In this document: piece by piece, positions 7,489-13,833 of the stretch
Layout of the letters: each line of letters begins with the position of its first letter
Position numbering within the stretch: the stretch's first letter is position 1
From: Clostridia bacterium
GTDB lineage: Bacteria; Bacillota; Clostridia; Oscillospirales; CAG-272
DNA length: 16,016 nt
NCBI GenBank assembly: GCA_900763885.1
Contig: CAAFLY010000048.1
Span: forward strand, 1 to 16,016
Direction of reading: 5' to 3'
Position numbers and translations under genes: made by a program
Notes under the pieces: model-generated
The model's input: only the letters and a program-made list of their open reading frames with translations
The model's database searches: none
What the model was told of the DNA's origin: nothing

Positions 7489-7517
7489 GGAAACGCTGAT
7501 TTCTGGTCACTCTTGCG
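7489..7517. repeat. 29-bp direct repeat, copy 2
   Basis: Exact copy of 7397-7425. It is immediately preceded by a small inverted repeat, TCAGA (7473-7477) and TCTGA (7484-7488). It ends 23 bases from the stop codon of the oxidoreductase gene. Confidence 0.95.
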
Positions 7518-7539
7518 CGGGAGATCTGCCTTGCATCCA

Positions 7540-8808
7540 TTACCCCTGTTGGGTCGCCAGCCATGCCGCGCGGTTGGCTTCCAGCTGCGCCGCGGACAGT
7601 TCTCTTTCCGGGTAGGACGAGCAGGGCAGCACTTCGTCTCCGGCGACGGCGCGGTTCGTACAGGCGTTGTCGTGCCGCCACGCGTCTCTCTCCTCCGGAT
7701 TTCGCAGATTCGGCACCCGGATCGGGATATTGCCGCCCAGGATGGAGCGGTGCGCCAGAATCCCGCAGATGCCCATATCGACCGCCTGATACACGTCGAT
7801 GGACCATTTGCCGTCCGGCTTCCCGAGAATTTTCTCGATGAAGAAGTGCGTCGGGTAGAAATCGCTGCCGCCGTGCGACTGGATGCCGCTGTTTTTGGCA
7901 AGATCCGCGGACACGAATTTTTCCGGCGCGTAGAAGGTGTTCTGCCCCTCACAGGTTTTTCCGGGCGTTTCCTGATACAGGCGCACCTGTTCTCCCCGAT
8001 CGCCGCCGTCGTGTGTGCCGAGATAGCCGCCTGTCGCGTACACCTTGTACGCCGTGTGCGCCGGCTCCAGCTTCAGCGGTCCGTGGATGCTCTTGACCGT
8101 CGCGCCATTGTCCAGCGTCACCATCTCAATCCCGCTCGCGTGACCTCCGGCGTGACCGAGCCGGTAGAATTCCTCGATCGGCGGATTTTCAAAGCCCACG
8201 ACCTGTACGGGACGGCGGCCTGTGATCATCAGGATCGGACCGAGGGAATGCGTGCAGTAAAACGTCGGACAGAGATGGTTGCGCCAATGCTCCGGGTCGC
8301 CATAGGTGAGTCCGATCCACCAGGCGGCGCAGTCGTGGATGTATTCGCATTCCGCGTAGGTCACATCTCCGATCGCGCCGGACTGGTACTGCCGCCACAT
8401 CTCAAACGTGAGATCCATGTAGCAGTAATTCTCTGCGTACGCGTACACCAGTCCCGTTTTCTCGACCGTTTCGATCAGCTCGACCGCCTGCGCCATCGTT
8501 TCACTGGGCAAAACCTCGCTCAAAACGTGCCGTCCGGCGTTCAGACAGCGGATCGCAAAGGTCGCGTGCTCGGTCGCGTAGTTGGCAAGCACGACGGCGT
8601 CCATATCATACGCGAGAAAATCGTCGAAATTCGTGAAGCACGCGATCTCCAGTCCCGCCGCCTCCGCGTTTGCCTTTGCCTGCCGCAGCAGAGGTTCATA
8701 TTTGTCGCATACCGCCACCAGCTCCGCTTCCGGATGGTGGAGCAGGACCTGTATCATCGAATTGCCGCGCGCGCCGCCAAACACACCAATGCGTAATTTT
8801 CTGTCCAT
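7540..8808 (-). CDS. Gfo/Idh/MocA family oxidoreductase, GH109-like
   Basis: A 422-residue NAD(P)-dependent oxidoreductase-type protein. The Rossmann fold begins at residue 6 with IGVFGGARG, and Asp35 after the second strand suggests NAD preference. The usual EKP motif is replaced by SEVLPS (97-102). ENYCY (126-130), EYIHD (155-159) and THSLGP (186-191) resemble signatures of GH109 NAD-dependent glycosidases (ENCCY, AYIHD, THGLGP). The protein could therefore be a glycosidase using transient oxidation of the sugar, or a sugar dehydrogenase; I cannot decide. There is no twin-arginine or Sec signal, so it is cytoplasmic. The start is the ATG at 8808 with AAAGGAGA close before it. The longer frame upstream runs through the promoter and the divergent regulator. 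It is transcribed divergently from the LacI-type gene, which probably controls it. It extends past typical length with a C-terminal Arg/Asn-rich tail. Confidence 0.85.
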   Translation of the reverse strand: MDRKLRIGVFGGARGNSMIQVLLHHPEAELVAVCDKYEPLLRQAKANAEAAGLEIACFTNFDDFLAYDMDAVVLANYATEHATFAIRCLNAGRHVLSEVLPSETMAQAVELIETVEKTGLVYAYAENYCYMDLTFEMWRQYQSGAIGDVTYAECEYIHDCAAWWIGLTYGDPEHWRNHLCPTFYCTHSLGPILMITGRRPVQVVGFENPPIEEFYRLGHAGGHASGIEMVTLDNGATVKSIHGPLKLEPAHTAYKVYATGGYLGTHDGGDRGEQVRLYQETPGKTCEGQNTFYAPEKFVSADLAKNSGIQSHGGSDFYPTHFFIEKILGKPDGKWSIDVYQAVDMGICGILAHRSILGGNIPIRVPNLRNPEERDAWRHDNACTNRAVAGDEVLPCSSYPERELSAAQLEANRAAWLATQQG

Positions 8809-8835
8809 ATTGTATCTCCTTTTCTGCGTTGTTCG

Positions 8836-8864
8836 TTGCTTTTTTTCATTTTTTGTGCTATACT
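8836..8864 (+). promoter_or_regulatory. Promoter of the LacI-type regulator gene
   Basis: TTGCTT (8836-8841), a 17-base spacer and TATACT (8859-8864). The leader to the ATG at 8984 would be about 115 bases and crosses the palindrome at 8883-8895. Confidence 0.55.
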
Positions 8865-8882
8865 GATACCGATGGATGGTAC

Positions 8883-8895
8883 GTATACAGTATAC
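8883..8895. promoter_or_regulatory. Operator-like palindrome GTATACAGTATAC between divergent genes
   Basis: Two GTATAC hexamers flank a single A, giving a 13-base palindrome. It covers the -10 (8889-8894) of the leftward promoter and lies just after the rightward transcription start. A repressor bound here would block the oxidoreductase promoter and hinder its own gene. The LacI-type protein next door is the obvious candidate, by inference. Confidence 0.5.
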
Positions 8896-8918
8896 CAGAA
8901 CCGCCCGTTCCATGTCAT
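8889..8918 (-). promoter_or_regulatory. Promoter of the oxidoreductase gene
   Basis: Minus strand ATGACA (8913-8918), an 18-base spacer ending TGG, and TATACT (8889-8894), again with an extended -10. The leader is about 75 bases. Confidence 0.6.
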
Positions 8919-8983
8919 GTACAGATAAAACAAAATTACATGGTCTTTTTTGGTGTAATTGCCGAAAAAAGAAAGGAGCGCCA

Positions 8984-10117
8984 ATGAAGAACGATACGCT
9001 TTCCTCCATTGCCGCGTCGATGGGCGTGAGCAAAGCCACCGTCAGCCGCGCGCTCAACCATTGCGGCGGTGTGGATTCCGAAACGCGCGAACGGATCCTG
9101 GCGGCGGTCGGAGAAACGACTGTCCCGGAATGCGCGATCTACAGCCTGCTGCCGGACACACCCGGTTTCTTCTGGCAGGAAATGCGCCGCGGACTGGGAG
9201 ATCACGCGGATGCACGGTATCCGATGAAGTGCAACGTCTATACCCGCCTGCGGGACGATTTTTCGGTGCTGTCCTATCTGCGGGAATCGGTGCGCGCACG
9301 GGTCCTGCTCGTCGCGGCATCGGTCACGCCCGCGATTCGGGAGACTCTGACCGCGCTCTTACCCGGACGGCTCGTGCTGCTGCTGTCCGAGGACGACGGG
9401 ATCCTCACGAACGGATTCTATCTCGGCAGCAACGCGGAGGCGGATGGATATGCGATGGCGGAGGTCTATGTGCGCCGACTGCGGGATCATGTGCCGTATC
9501 TTCTGACCCTCACGCCGGGGGTGAATCAGAATGTGGATCTGCGCGCCGCCGGATTTTCGCGGTATCTGCGGGAAACCGGATTGCCGCCGCCCCATCGGGT
9601 CGAATTTCCGGAATCGCTTTTGACGCCCGCCAAGACCTTTCCCGCCCGCATGGCGTCCCTTCTGACCGATTCCCTGTCGCACATGTCCGATCGCTCCGGA
9701 GAAGCCGGGGATCCCTTCGCTGAGGACCGATTCCCTGTTCCTTCCTTCCCCGCAAATCCATTCTCCGAAGATTCCTCCGCAACCACTGCCGCGCATCCAT
9801 ACGCTTTATACGCCGCGTTCGGGTATGCGCATCTGCCGGGGGCAATCGAAAAAGTACGTCTTTGGGATCAAACGCGTCTGCGGGATCACTGCGCGCTGCT
9901 CTGCCACGATGTGCCGCTGGTCGACGGAAAGCTGCCGGACGGTGTGTTCGCCGCCTGCAACCAGGATGTGTACGCCGAGGGCAAACGGGCTATGGAGATC
10001 GCGCACCACTATCTGACCCACAGTCAATATCCGGCACAGAAGCGGATCTACATTCCGACGACGATCGTGGAGCGGGACGAGCCGGCATCCACTTCCGCCG
10101 CGCGTCCATGGCAATAG
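8984..10117 (+). CDS. LacI/GalR-type transcriptional regulator, divergent sequence
   Basis: A 377-residue DNA-binding regulator. Residues 5-24 form the classic LacI helix-turn-helix (LSSIAASMGVSKATVSRALN), followed by the hinge segment SETRERILAAV. The remainder has the shape of a periplasmic-binding-like sensor domain (VLLVAASVTP, NGFYLGSNAEADGYAMAEVY, GVFAACNQDVYAEGKRAMEIA, closing IPTTIVERDEP), but many standard positions are unusual. About residues 225-268 form a Ser/Pro/Asp-rich insert of low complexity (DRSGEAGDPFAEDRFPVPSF) not usual in the family, which explains the extra length over about 340. The ATG at 8984 follows AAAGGAG by five bases; longer in-frame starts lie in the promoter region. 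It is divergent from the oxidoreductase gene, suggesting local control of sugar genes. The gene ends in TAG and a terminator follows directly. Confidence 0.88.
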   Translation: MKNDTLSSIAASMGVSKATVSRALNHCGGVDSETRERILAAVGETTVPECAIYSLLPDTPGFFWQEMRRGLGDHADARYPMKCNVYTRLRDDFSVLSYLRESVRARVLLVAASVTPAIRETLTALLPGRLVLLLSEDDGILTNGFYLGSNAEADGYAMAEVYVRRLRDHVPYLLTLTPGVNQNVDLRAAGFSRYLRETGLPPPHRVEFPESLLTPAKTFPARMASLLTDSLSHMSDRSGEAGDPFAEDRFPVPSFPANPFSEDSSATTAAHPYALYAAFGYAHLPGAIEKVRLWDQTRLRDHCALLCHDVPLVDGKLPDGVFAACNQDVYAEGKRAMEIAHHYLTHSQYPAQKRIYIPTTIVERDEPASTSAARPWQ

Positions 10118-10195
10118 AAAAAACGGTATCTCCGTGCAACTCGGACTGATATGTGTCCCAGATAACTGGGTACATATCAGAAGATACCGTTTTTT
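10118..10195. terminator. Bidirectional terminator with three-way-junction fold
   Basis: Outer arms AAAAAACGGTATCT (10118-10131) and AGATACCGTTTTTT (10182-10195) are perfectly complementary over 14 bp. Inside are a small hairpin (CCG 10132-10134 with CGG 10142-10144) and a long one: CTGATATGT (10146-10154) with ACATATCAG (10172-10180), extended by CCCAG (10157-10161) with CTGGG (10166-10170). It lies between the convergent regulator and citrate synthase genes and has U tracts in both directions. The nested structure is richer than an ordinary terminator. Confidence 0.75.
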
Positions 10196-10209
10196 GTTGT
10201 GGGGACGTG

Positions 10210-11574
10210 TTACGCGCGCATGGCAAGAGGAAGGTATTCCTGTTTTGGACGGACGCCGATGTATGTCGGACGGATAATCTTCCCGGCGTTCTGGATCTCC
10301 TCGATCCGGTGCGCGCTCCAGCCTGCGATTCGCGCGATGGCGAACAGCGGTGTATAAAGCTCCTCCGGCAGGGCAAGCATCCGATAGATCAGCCCGGAAT
10401 AGAAGTCCACGTTTGCGCTGACCCCTTTGTACATCCGCCGTTTTTCCGCAATGACGCGCGGCGCGATCTCCGCCACCGTTTCGTACAGCTCGTATTCCGC
10501 CTCCAAGCCCTTTTCGATCGACAGCGCGCGGGACAGATCCCGCAAAATATCGGCGCGCGGGTCGGACAGCGAATATACGGCGTGTCCCATCCCGTAGATC
10601 AGCCCGGAGCGGTCGTACGCCTCTTTGTCGAGCAGCCGCCGGAGATACCCCTCGATGGCGCCGCGGTCCCGGGTATCGATGTTTGCCTTCATATCGTCGA
10701 ACATACCGACCACCTTGATATTCGCGCCGCCGTGTCTCGGACCCTTCAGCGAACCCAGTGCCGCGGCGATGGCGGAATACGTATCGGTGCCGGACGAGGT
10801 GACGACATGGGTGGTAAATGTAGAGTTGTTGCCTCCCCCATGTTCCGCGTGAAGCACCAGGGCAAGATCGAGGAGCTTTGCCTCCAGATGGGTATACTGT
10901 CCGTCCTCCCGCAGAAGATGCAGCAGATTTTCCGCCGTAGACAATGTCGGATCGGAGCGGTGGATCACAAGGCTTTTGTTGAGATGGAAATGGCGGTACG
11001 ACTGGTACCCATATACGGCAAGCGGCGGAAACACGGCGGCAAGCTGCAGACACTGGCGCAGCACGTTCGGCACAGCGGTATCGTCCGGATTGTCGTCGTA
11101 GGTATAGAGGGCAAGGACACTGCGCGAGAGGATGTTCATCATATCCTTGCCGGGCGCCTTCATGATCATATCACGGACGAAGGAGGTCGGCAGGCTCCGA
11201 CATTCCGCGAGCAGCTCCCGGAACCGCGCCAGCTCCACGGCGTTTGGCAGCTCGGAGAACAGCAGCAGATAGAGCGTCTCCTCAAATCCAAACCGGTCAT
11301 CCGTGAGAAATCCGTTGACCAGCGCGCGCACGTTGACACCGCGGTAATAGAGCTGCCCCTCGCACGGAAGCTCTTCCCCGTTCGGACCGCGCTTTTTCGC
11401 CTCGATCCGGGAGATCTCCGTCAGTCCCGTGACCACGCCGTTGCCGTTGAGATCGCGCAGACCGCGGTACACGTGATGCTCTCCATACATTTCCGGGACA
11501 ATGTGGTTGTTCTGGCGGGATTTCTCCGCAAGCTCCTCTATATAGGTATTCGTTTCTGTAAAGGTTTTCGTCAT
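10210..11574 (-). CDS. Citrate synthase / 2-methylcitrate synthase family protein
   Basis: A 454-residue citrate synthase-fold enzyme that condenses acetyl-CoA (or propionyl-CoA) with oxaloacetate in the cytoplasm. Expected active-site residues are present: HAEHGGGNNST (242-252), GPRHGGAN with His281, GMGHAVY with His331, and NVDFYSG with Asp390. The last three match the catalytic His, His and Asp of the family. The sequence has the long N-terminal region common to Clostridia members (about 450 residues against about 370-430 elsewhere). Substrate preference between acetyl-CoA and propionyl-CoA cannot be read from the sequence. The ATG at 11574 follows AAAGGAGA by about eight bases. No aconitase or isocitrate dehydrogenase gene is adjacent, so it stands as a single-gene unit with its own promoter and a downstream terminator. 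A palindrome lies within its promoter spacer, suggesting repression. Confidence 0.93.
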   Translation of the reverse strand: MTKTFTETNTYIEELAEKSRQNNHIVPEMYGEHHVYRGLRDLNGNGVVTGLTEISRIEAKKRGPNGEELPCEGQLYYRGVNVRALVNGFLTDDRFGFEETLYLLLFSELPNAVELARFRELLAECRSLPTSFVRDMIMKAPGKDMMNILSRSVLALYTYDDNPDDTAVPNVLRQCLQLAAVFPPLAVYGYQSYRHFHLNKSLVIHRSDPTLSTAENLLHLLREDGQYTHLEAKLLDLALVLHAEHGGGNNSTFTTHVVTSSGTDTYSAIAAALGSLKGPRHGGANIKVVGMFDDMKANIDTRDRGAIEGYLRRLLDKEAYDRSGLIYGMGHAVYSLSDPRADILRDLSRALSIEKGLEAEYELYETVAEIAPRVIAEKRRMYKGVSANVDFYSGLIYRMLALPEELYTPLFAIARIAGWSAHRIEEIQNAGKIIRPTYIGVRPKQEYLPLAMRA

Positions 11575-11612
11575 GCGCCTATCTCCTTTTCTATGGAATA
11601 TGGTTTATAGAT

Positions 11613-11641
11613 AGTATACCACTGCAGCAGTGTGAATTCCA
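11613..11641 (-). promoter_or_regulatory. Promoter of citrate synthase with a palindrome in its spacer
   Basis: Minus strand TATACT (11613-11618) preceded by GTGG; the -35 position (11636-11641, TGGAAT) is weak. The spacer contains the perfect palindrome CACTGC-A-GCAGTG (11620-11632), well placed for an operator. The regulator is unknown. Confidence 0.55.
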
Positions 11642-11708
11642 GAGCGAAATGTGCAATATATTGTGTAGAAATCGTAAATTTCATGTCAATTCCTACGGAT
11701 TGTATATC

Positions 11709-11726
11709 CTTCTACATATGTAGAAG
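11709..11726. promoter_or_regulatory. 18-bp perfect palindrome CTTCTACATATGTAGAAG
   Basis: The 18-base palindrome sits in the 242-base gap between the end of the isomerase gene and the citrate synthase start. No T tract follows in either direction, so it is more like a binding site than a terminator. A related half-site (TGTAGAAA) lies near 11664. It lies about 70 bp upstream of the citrate synthase -35. Nothing else is recognised in this gap. Confidence 0.45.
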
Positions 11727-11816
11727 CAAGACGGACGGAAAGACCGACGGCATTCGCGCAGGAACGCGCCATACCGCCGGCGTCTATTTATGCAGTGTTT
11801 TGCGGATTCAGCGGGA

Positions 11817-12731
11817 TCAGCGCACGTGGCGGCAGGATTCCCAAAGCTGTCTGGCGGGCGCGAATTTCTCCGCGTCGTAAATGCCGTGGAGCATCATATC
11901 CCCCGTGAAACCGATTTCGGAAAGGAGCGCGGCAAGGTACGGATAATCGACGATCCCCTCCCCCGTGGCGCAGAAATCGATCCCGTCTCCGGCGCGAATA
12001 TCCTTCCCGTGCGCGAGAACAATATCGTCTCCGAACAGGTCAAAGGCATGGCGCAGGGTCCGGCGGACATTCTCGGGATGTGCGGTTCCGGGCAGGAAGA
12101 GATTGGCGGGATCGAGGATCATTTTGAGGTGCTCCGATCCGACGGTATCGAGTAGGCGGCGCGCGTCCTCCGGGGTGGAGATGACGTTGGACGCTTCGGT
12201 CTCCACGGCGAGGATCACATTCCGCCGTTCTGCAAGCTCCGTACAGCGGCACATGGAGTCGAGCATATCGCGCCACGCGTCGTCCGTGCGGTTCTCCGGG
12301 TCATATGTCCAGAGGTGGCGGGCGCAGCGCGTACCACTGCAAAGGGAGACGATCGACGCGCCGAGAGATCGGGAGGCCGCAAGAAAGCTGTCGAACCGCC
12401 GGATCGCTTCCGCACGCACCTGCGGATCGGGATGCGCCATATTGAACGTGCCGTTTGTGGCGGAGATCTCGATGCCGTGGTTCTGAGCGGCCGCGCGGAG
12501 CTTCTCCGTGGTACCGTCGGCAAGAAGATCGGTGCAGTCGGGGAACTCGATCTGTCCGTCGGCGGTATAGCGGGTATCGGTCACGGTGGAGAAGCCGAAC
12601 TGGACGGTGGTATATCCGGCGGCGGCGATTTTCGAGAACAGCACATCGGCGGCGAGGAGCGGATCGGTGGGATGGGCGGCGAGATCGGTGGTGCAGATGC
12701 CGGTGCGGGTAAGATAGCTGGCGTGGGACAT
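11817..12731 (-). CDS. Sugar phosphate isomerase/epimerase (xylose isomerase-like TIM barrel)
   Basis: A 304-residue cytoplasmic protein of the AP endonuclease family 2 / xylose isomerase-like TIM-barrel superfamily. Typical landmarks appear in order: GYTTVQFGF early, HGIEISATNGTFNMAHPD (first loop), SLGASIVSLCSG, AERRNVILAVETE (the metal-site Glu region), LKMILDPANLF (Asp/Asn ligands), DIVLAHGKDI (His ligand) and a closing GFTGDMMLHGI. These fit a divalent-metal aldose-ketose isomerase or epimerase; the substrate is not defined. The ATG at 12731 has AAAGGAG seven bases before it, and the longer upstream frame is rejected. The gene ends 242 bases before the citrate synthase start. A dedicated promoter was not clearly found. 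Given the sugar-type neighbours, a role in breakdown of an unusual sugar or inositol-like compound is plausible but inferred. Confidence 0.88.
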   Translation of the reverse strand: MSHASYLTRTGICTTDLAAHPTDPLLAADVLFSKIAAAGYTTVQFGFSTVTDTRYTADGQIEFPDCTDLLADGTTEKLRAAAQNHGIEISATNGTFNMAHPDPQVRAEAIRRFDSFLAASRSLGASIVSLCSGTRCARHLWTYDPENRTDDAWRDMLDSMCRCTELAERRNVILAVETEASNVISTPEDARRLLDTVGSEHLKMILDPANLFLPGTAHPENVRRTLRHAFDLFGDDIVLAHGKDIRAGDGIDFCATGEGIVDYPYLAALLSEIGFTGDMMLHGIYDAEKFAPARQLWESCRHVR

Positions 12732-12788
12732 GGCGTGCTCCTTTCTGTGGGATGCGAGATTCTGTCGGAAAAAAATCGGCGCACCCTC

Positions 12789-12817
12789 TTGCCATACGGC
12801 GAAAAATCTGATATAAT
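12789..12817 (+). promoter_or_regulatory. Promoter of the DUF3737 gene
   Basis: TTGCCA (12789-12794), a 17-base spacer and consensus TATAAT (12812-12817). RNA would start near 12824, after the ATG at 12820, which supports the later start at 12859. Confidence 0.8.
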
Positions 12818-12858
12818 GAATGTATCGTGAATTTTTTAGAAATCGGGGGTGGACTGCA

Positions 12859-13755
12859 ATGCGCAGGCGCATCGAAAACAAGACATTTGACGCGGAAAGA
12901 TCGTTATACAATCTTGTGGATGGAGACGTGGTCGGCTGTTCCTTTGGCGGACCGGCGGATGGCGAATCGGTGCTGAAGGAAGCGCGGGACGTTGTGGTGC
13001 GGGACTGCGATTTTCATCTGCGCTATCCCTTGTGGCACGCGAATCGGTTTACGCTGGTGCATTCCACGATGGATGAGGGTACGCGTGCGCCGCTCTGGTA
13101 CACCGCGGACGGAAAGCTCGACGACTGCGACATCCGCGGAGTCAAGTGTCTGCGGGAATGCGACCGGACGGAGATCGTAAACTGCCGGATCGTCTCGCCG
13201 GAATTTGGCTGGAAATGCCGCGGGGTACGGGTCGCTGACACGGAGATCACGGCGGAATATCTCTTTTTGGAATGCCGGGACATGGAGCTTGAACGTCTCC
13301 GAATGCACGGGAAATACTCGTTCCAATACGTGGAGAACGTGGTGATCCGGGACAGCGATCTCGACACGAAGGACGCCTTTTGGCACGCGAAGAATGTGAC
13401 GGTGATCAACTCCACAATCAAGGGGGAATATCTGGCATGGTTCTCGGATGGGCTTACGCTGATCAACTGCCGCATCTCGGGAACGCAGCCGCTCTGCTAC
13501 TGCAGGAATCTCCGTCTTGAAAACTGCACGATGGAGGATGCGGATCTCGCGTTTGAGTACTCCGACGTAGAAGCGACGGTACTGGGACACATCGATTCTG
13601 TCAAAAACCCGCGCTCCGGCTCCATCACGGCAGGCTCCATCGGTGAGCTGATCCGCGACGACACCCTGGAGGAGGTCCGCGGCTTGCCGGATCCCGGGCT
13701 GCGGTGCCTGGTTACGGAGAACGGGAGAGCCTCGGGGAGCAAAGACGCTTTCTGA
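12859..13755 (+). CDS. DUF3737 family right-handed beta-helix protein
   Basis: A 298-residue protein of the DUF3737 family, function not established. It consists of roughly 20-23-residue coils with repeating patterns such as VVVRDCDF, TEIVNCRI, VVIRDSDL, VTVINSTI, LTLINCRI and LRLENCTM, the ladder of Asn/Asp-Cys/Ser turns typical of a pectate-lyase-like parallel beta helix. Family signatures are conserved: GPADGESVLKEARD near the N-terminus, LRYPLWHA, KCLRECD, IVSPEFGWKCRG, GKYSFQYVENV, TKDAFWHAKNVTV, KGEYLAWF and GTQPLCYC, and the C-terminal SVKNPRSGSI. There is no signal peptide, so it is cytoplasmic. The ATG at 12859 has GGGGGTGG seven bases before; the longer start at 12820 would precede the transcription start. 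The NYN gene follows after a 78-base gap on the same strand and may be co-transcribed. No catalytic residues are assigned. Confidence 0.93.
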   Translation: MRRRIENKTFDAERSLYNLVDGDVVGCSFGGPADGESVLKEARDVVVRDCDFHLRYPLWHANRFTLVHSTMDEGTRAPLWYTADGKLDDCDIRGVKCLRECDRTEIVNCRIVSPEFGWKCRGVRVADTEITAEYLFLECRDMELERLRMHGKYSFQYVENVVIRDSDLDTKDAFWHAKNVTVINSTIKGEYLAWFSDGLTLINCRISGTQPLCYCRNLRLENCTMEDADLAFEYSDVEATVLGHIDSVKNPRSGSITAGSIGELIRDDTLEEVRGLPDPGLRCLVTENGRASGSKDAF

Positions 13756-13833
13756 ATATCGTCTGGCAAAAGCTTTTTCCCAAATGGCAGCCCGCATGTC
13801 ATATCAACCCACTGAAAGGAGGTGAGAAACAAG

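Noticed and set aside
7308..7499. Small plus-strand frames through the repeat region
   Set aside because: They translate repeat DNA, lack Shine-Dalgarno sequences and oppose the start of the binding-protein gene.
7397..7517. CRISPR-like array
   Set aside because: Only two repeats with one spacer of 63 bases containing a hairpin, and no cas genes nearby.
7513..8796. 427-codon open frame opposite the oxidoreductase gene
   Set aside because: Antisense shadow of a well-supported Gfo/Idh/MocA gene; its sequence is Arg/His/Val-rich with no motif.
9806..11053. 415-codon frame on the minus strand spanning regulator, terminator and citrate synthase
   Set aside because: It crosses a strong bidirectional terminator and overlaps two real genes in other frames.
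10153..11610. 485-codon open frame opposite the citrate synthase gene
   Set aside because: It is antisense to a clear citrate synthase with all active-site residues, has no ribosome binding site and no recognisable motifs; GC-rich codon use opens such shadow frames.
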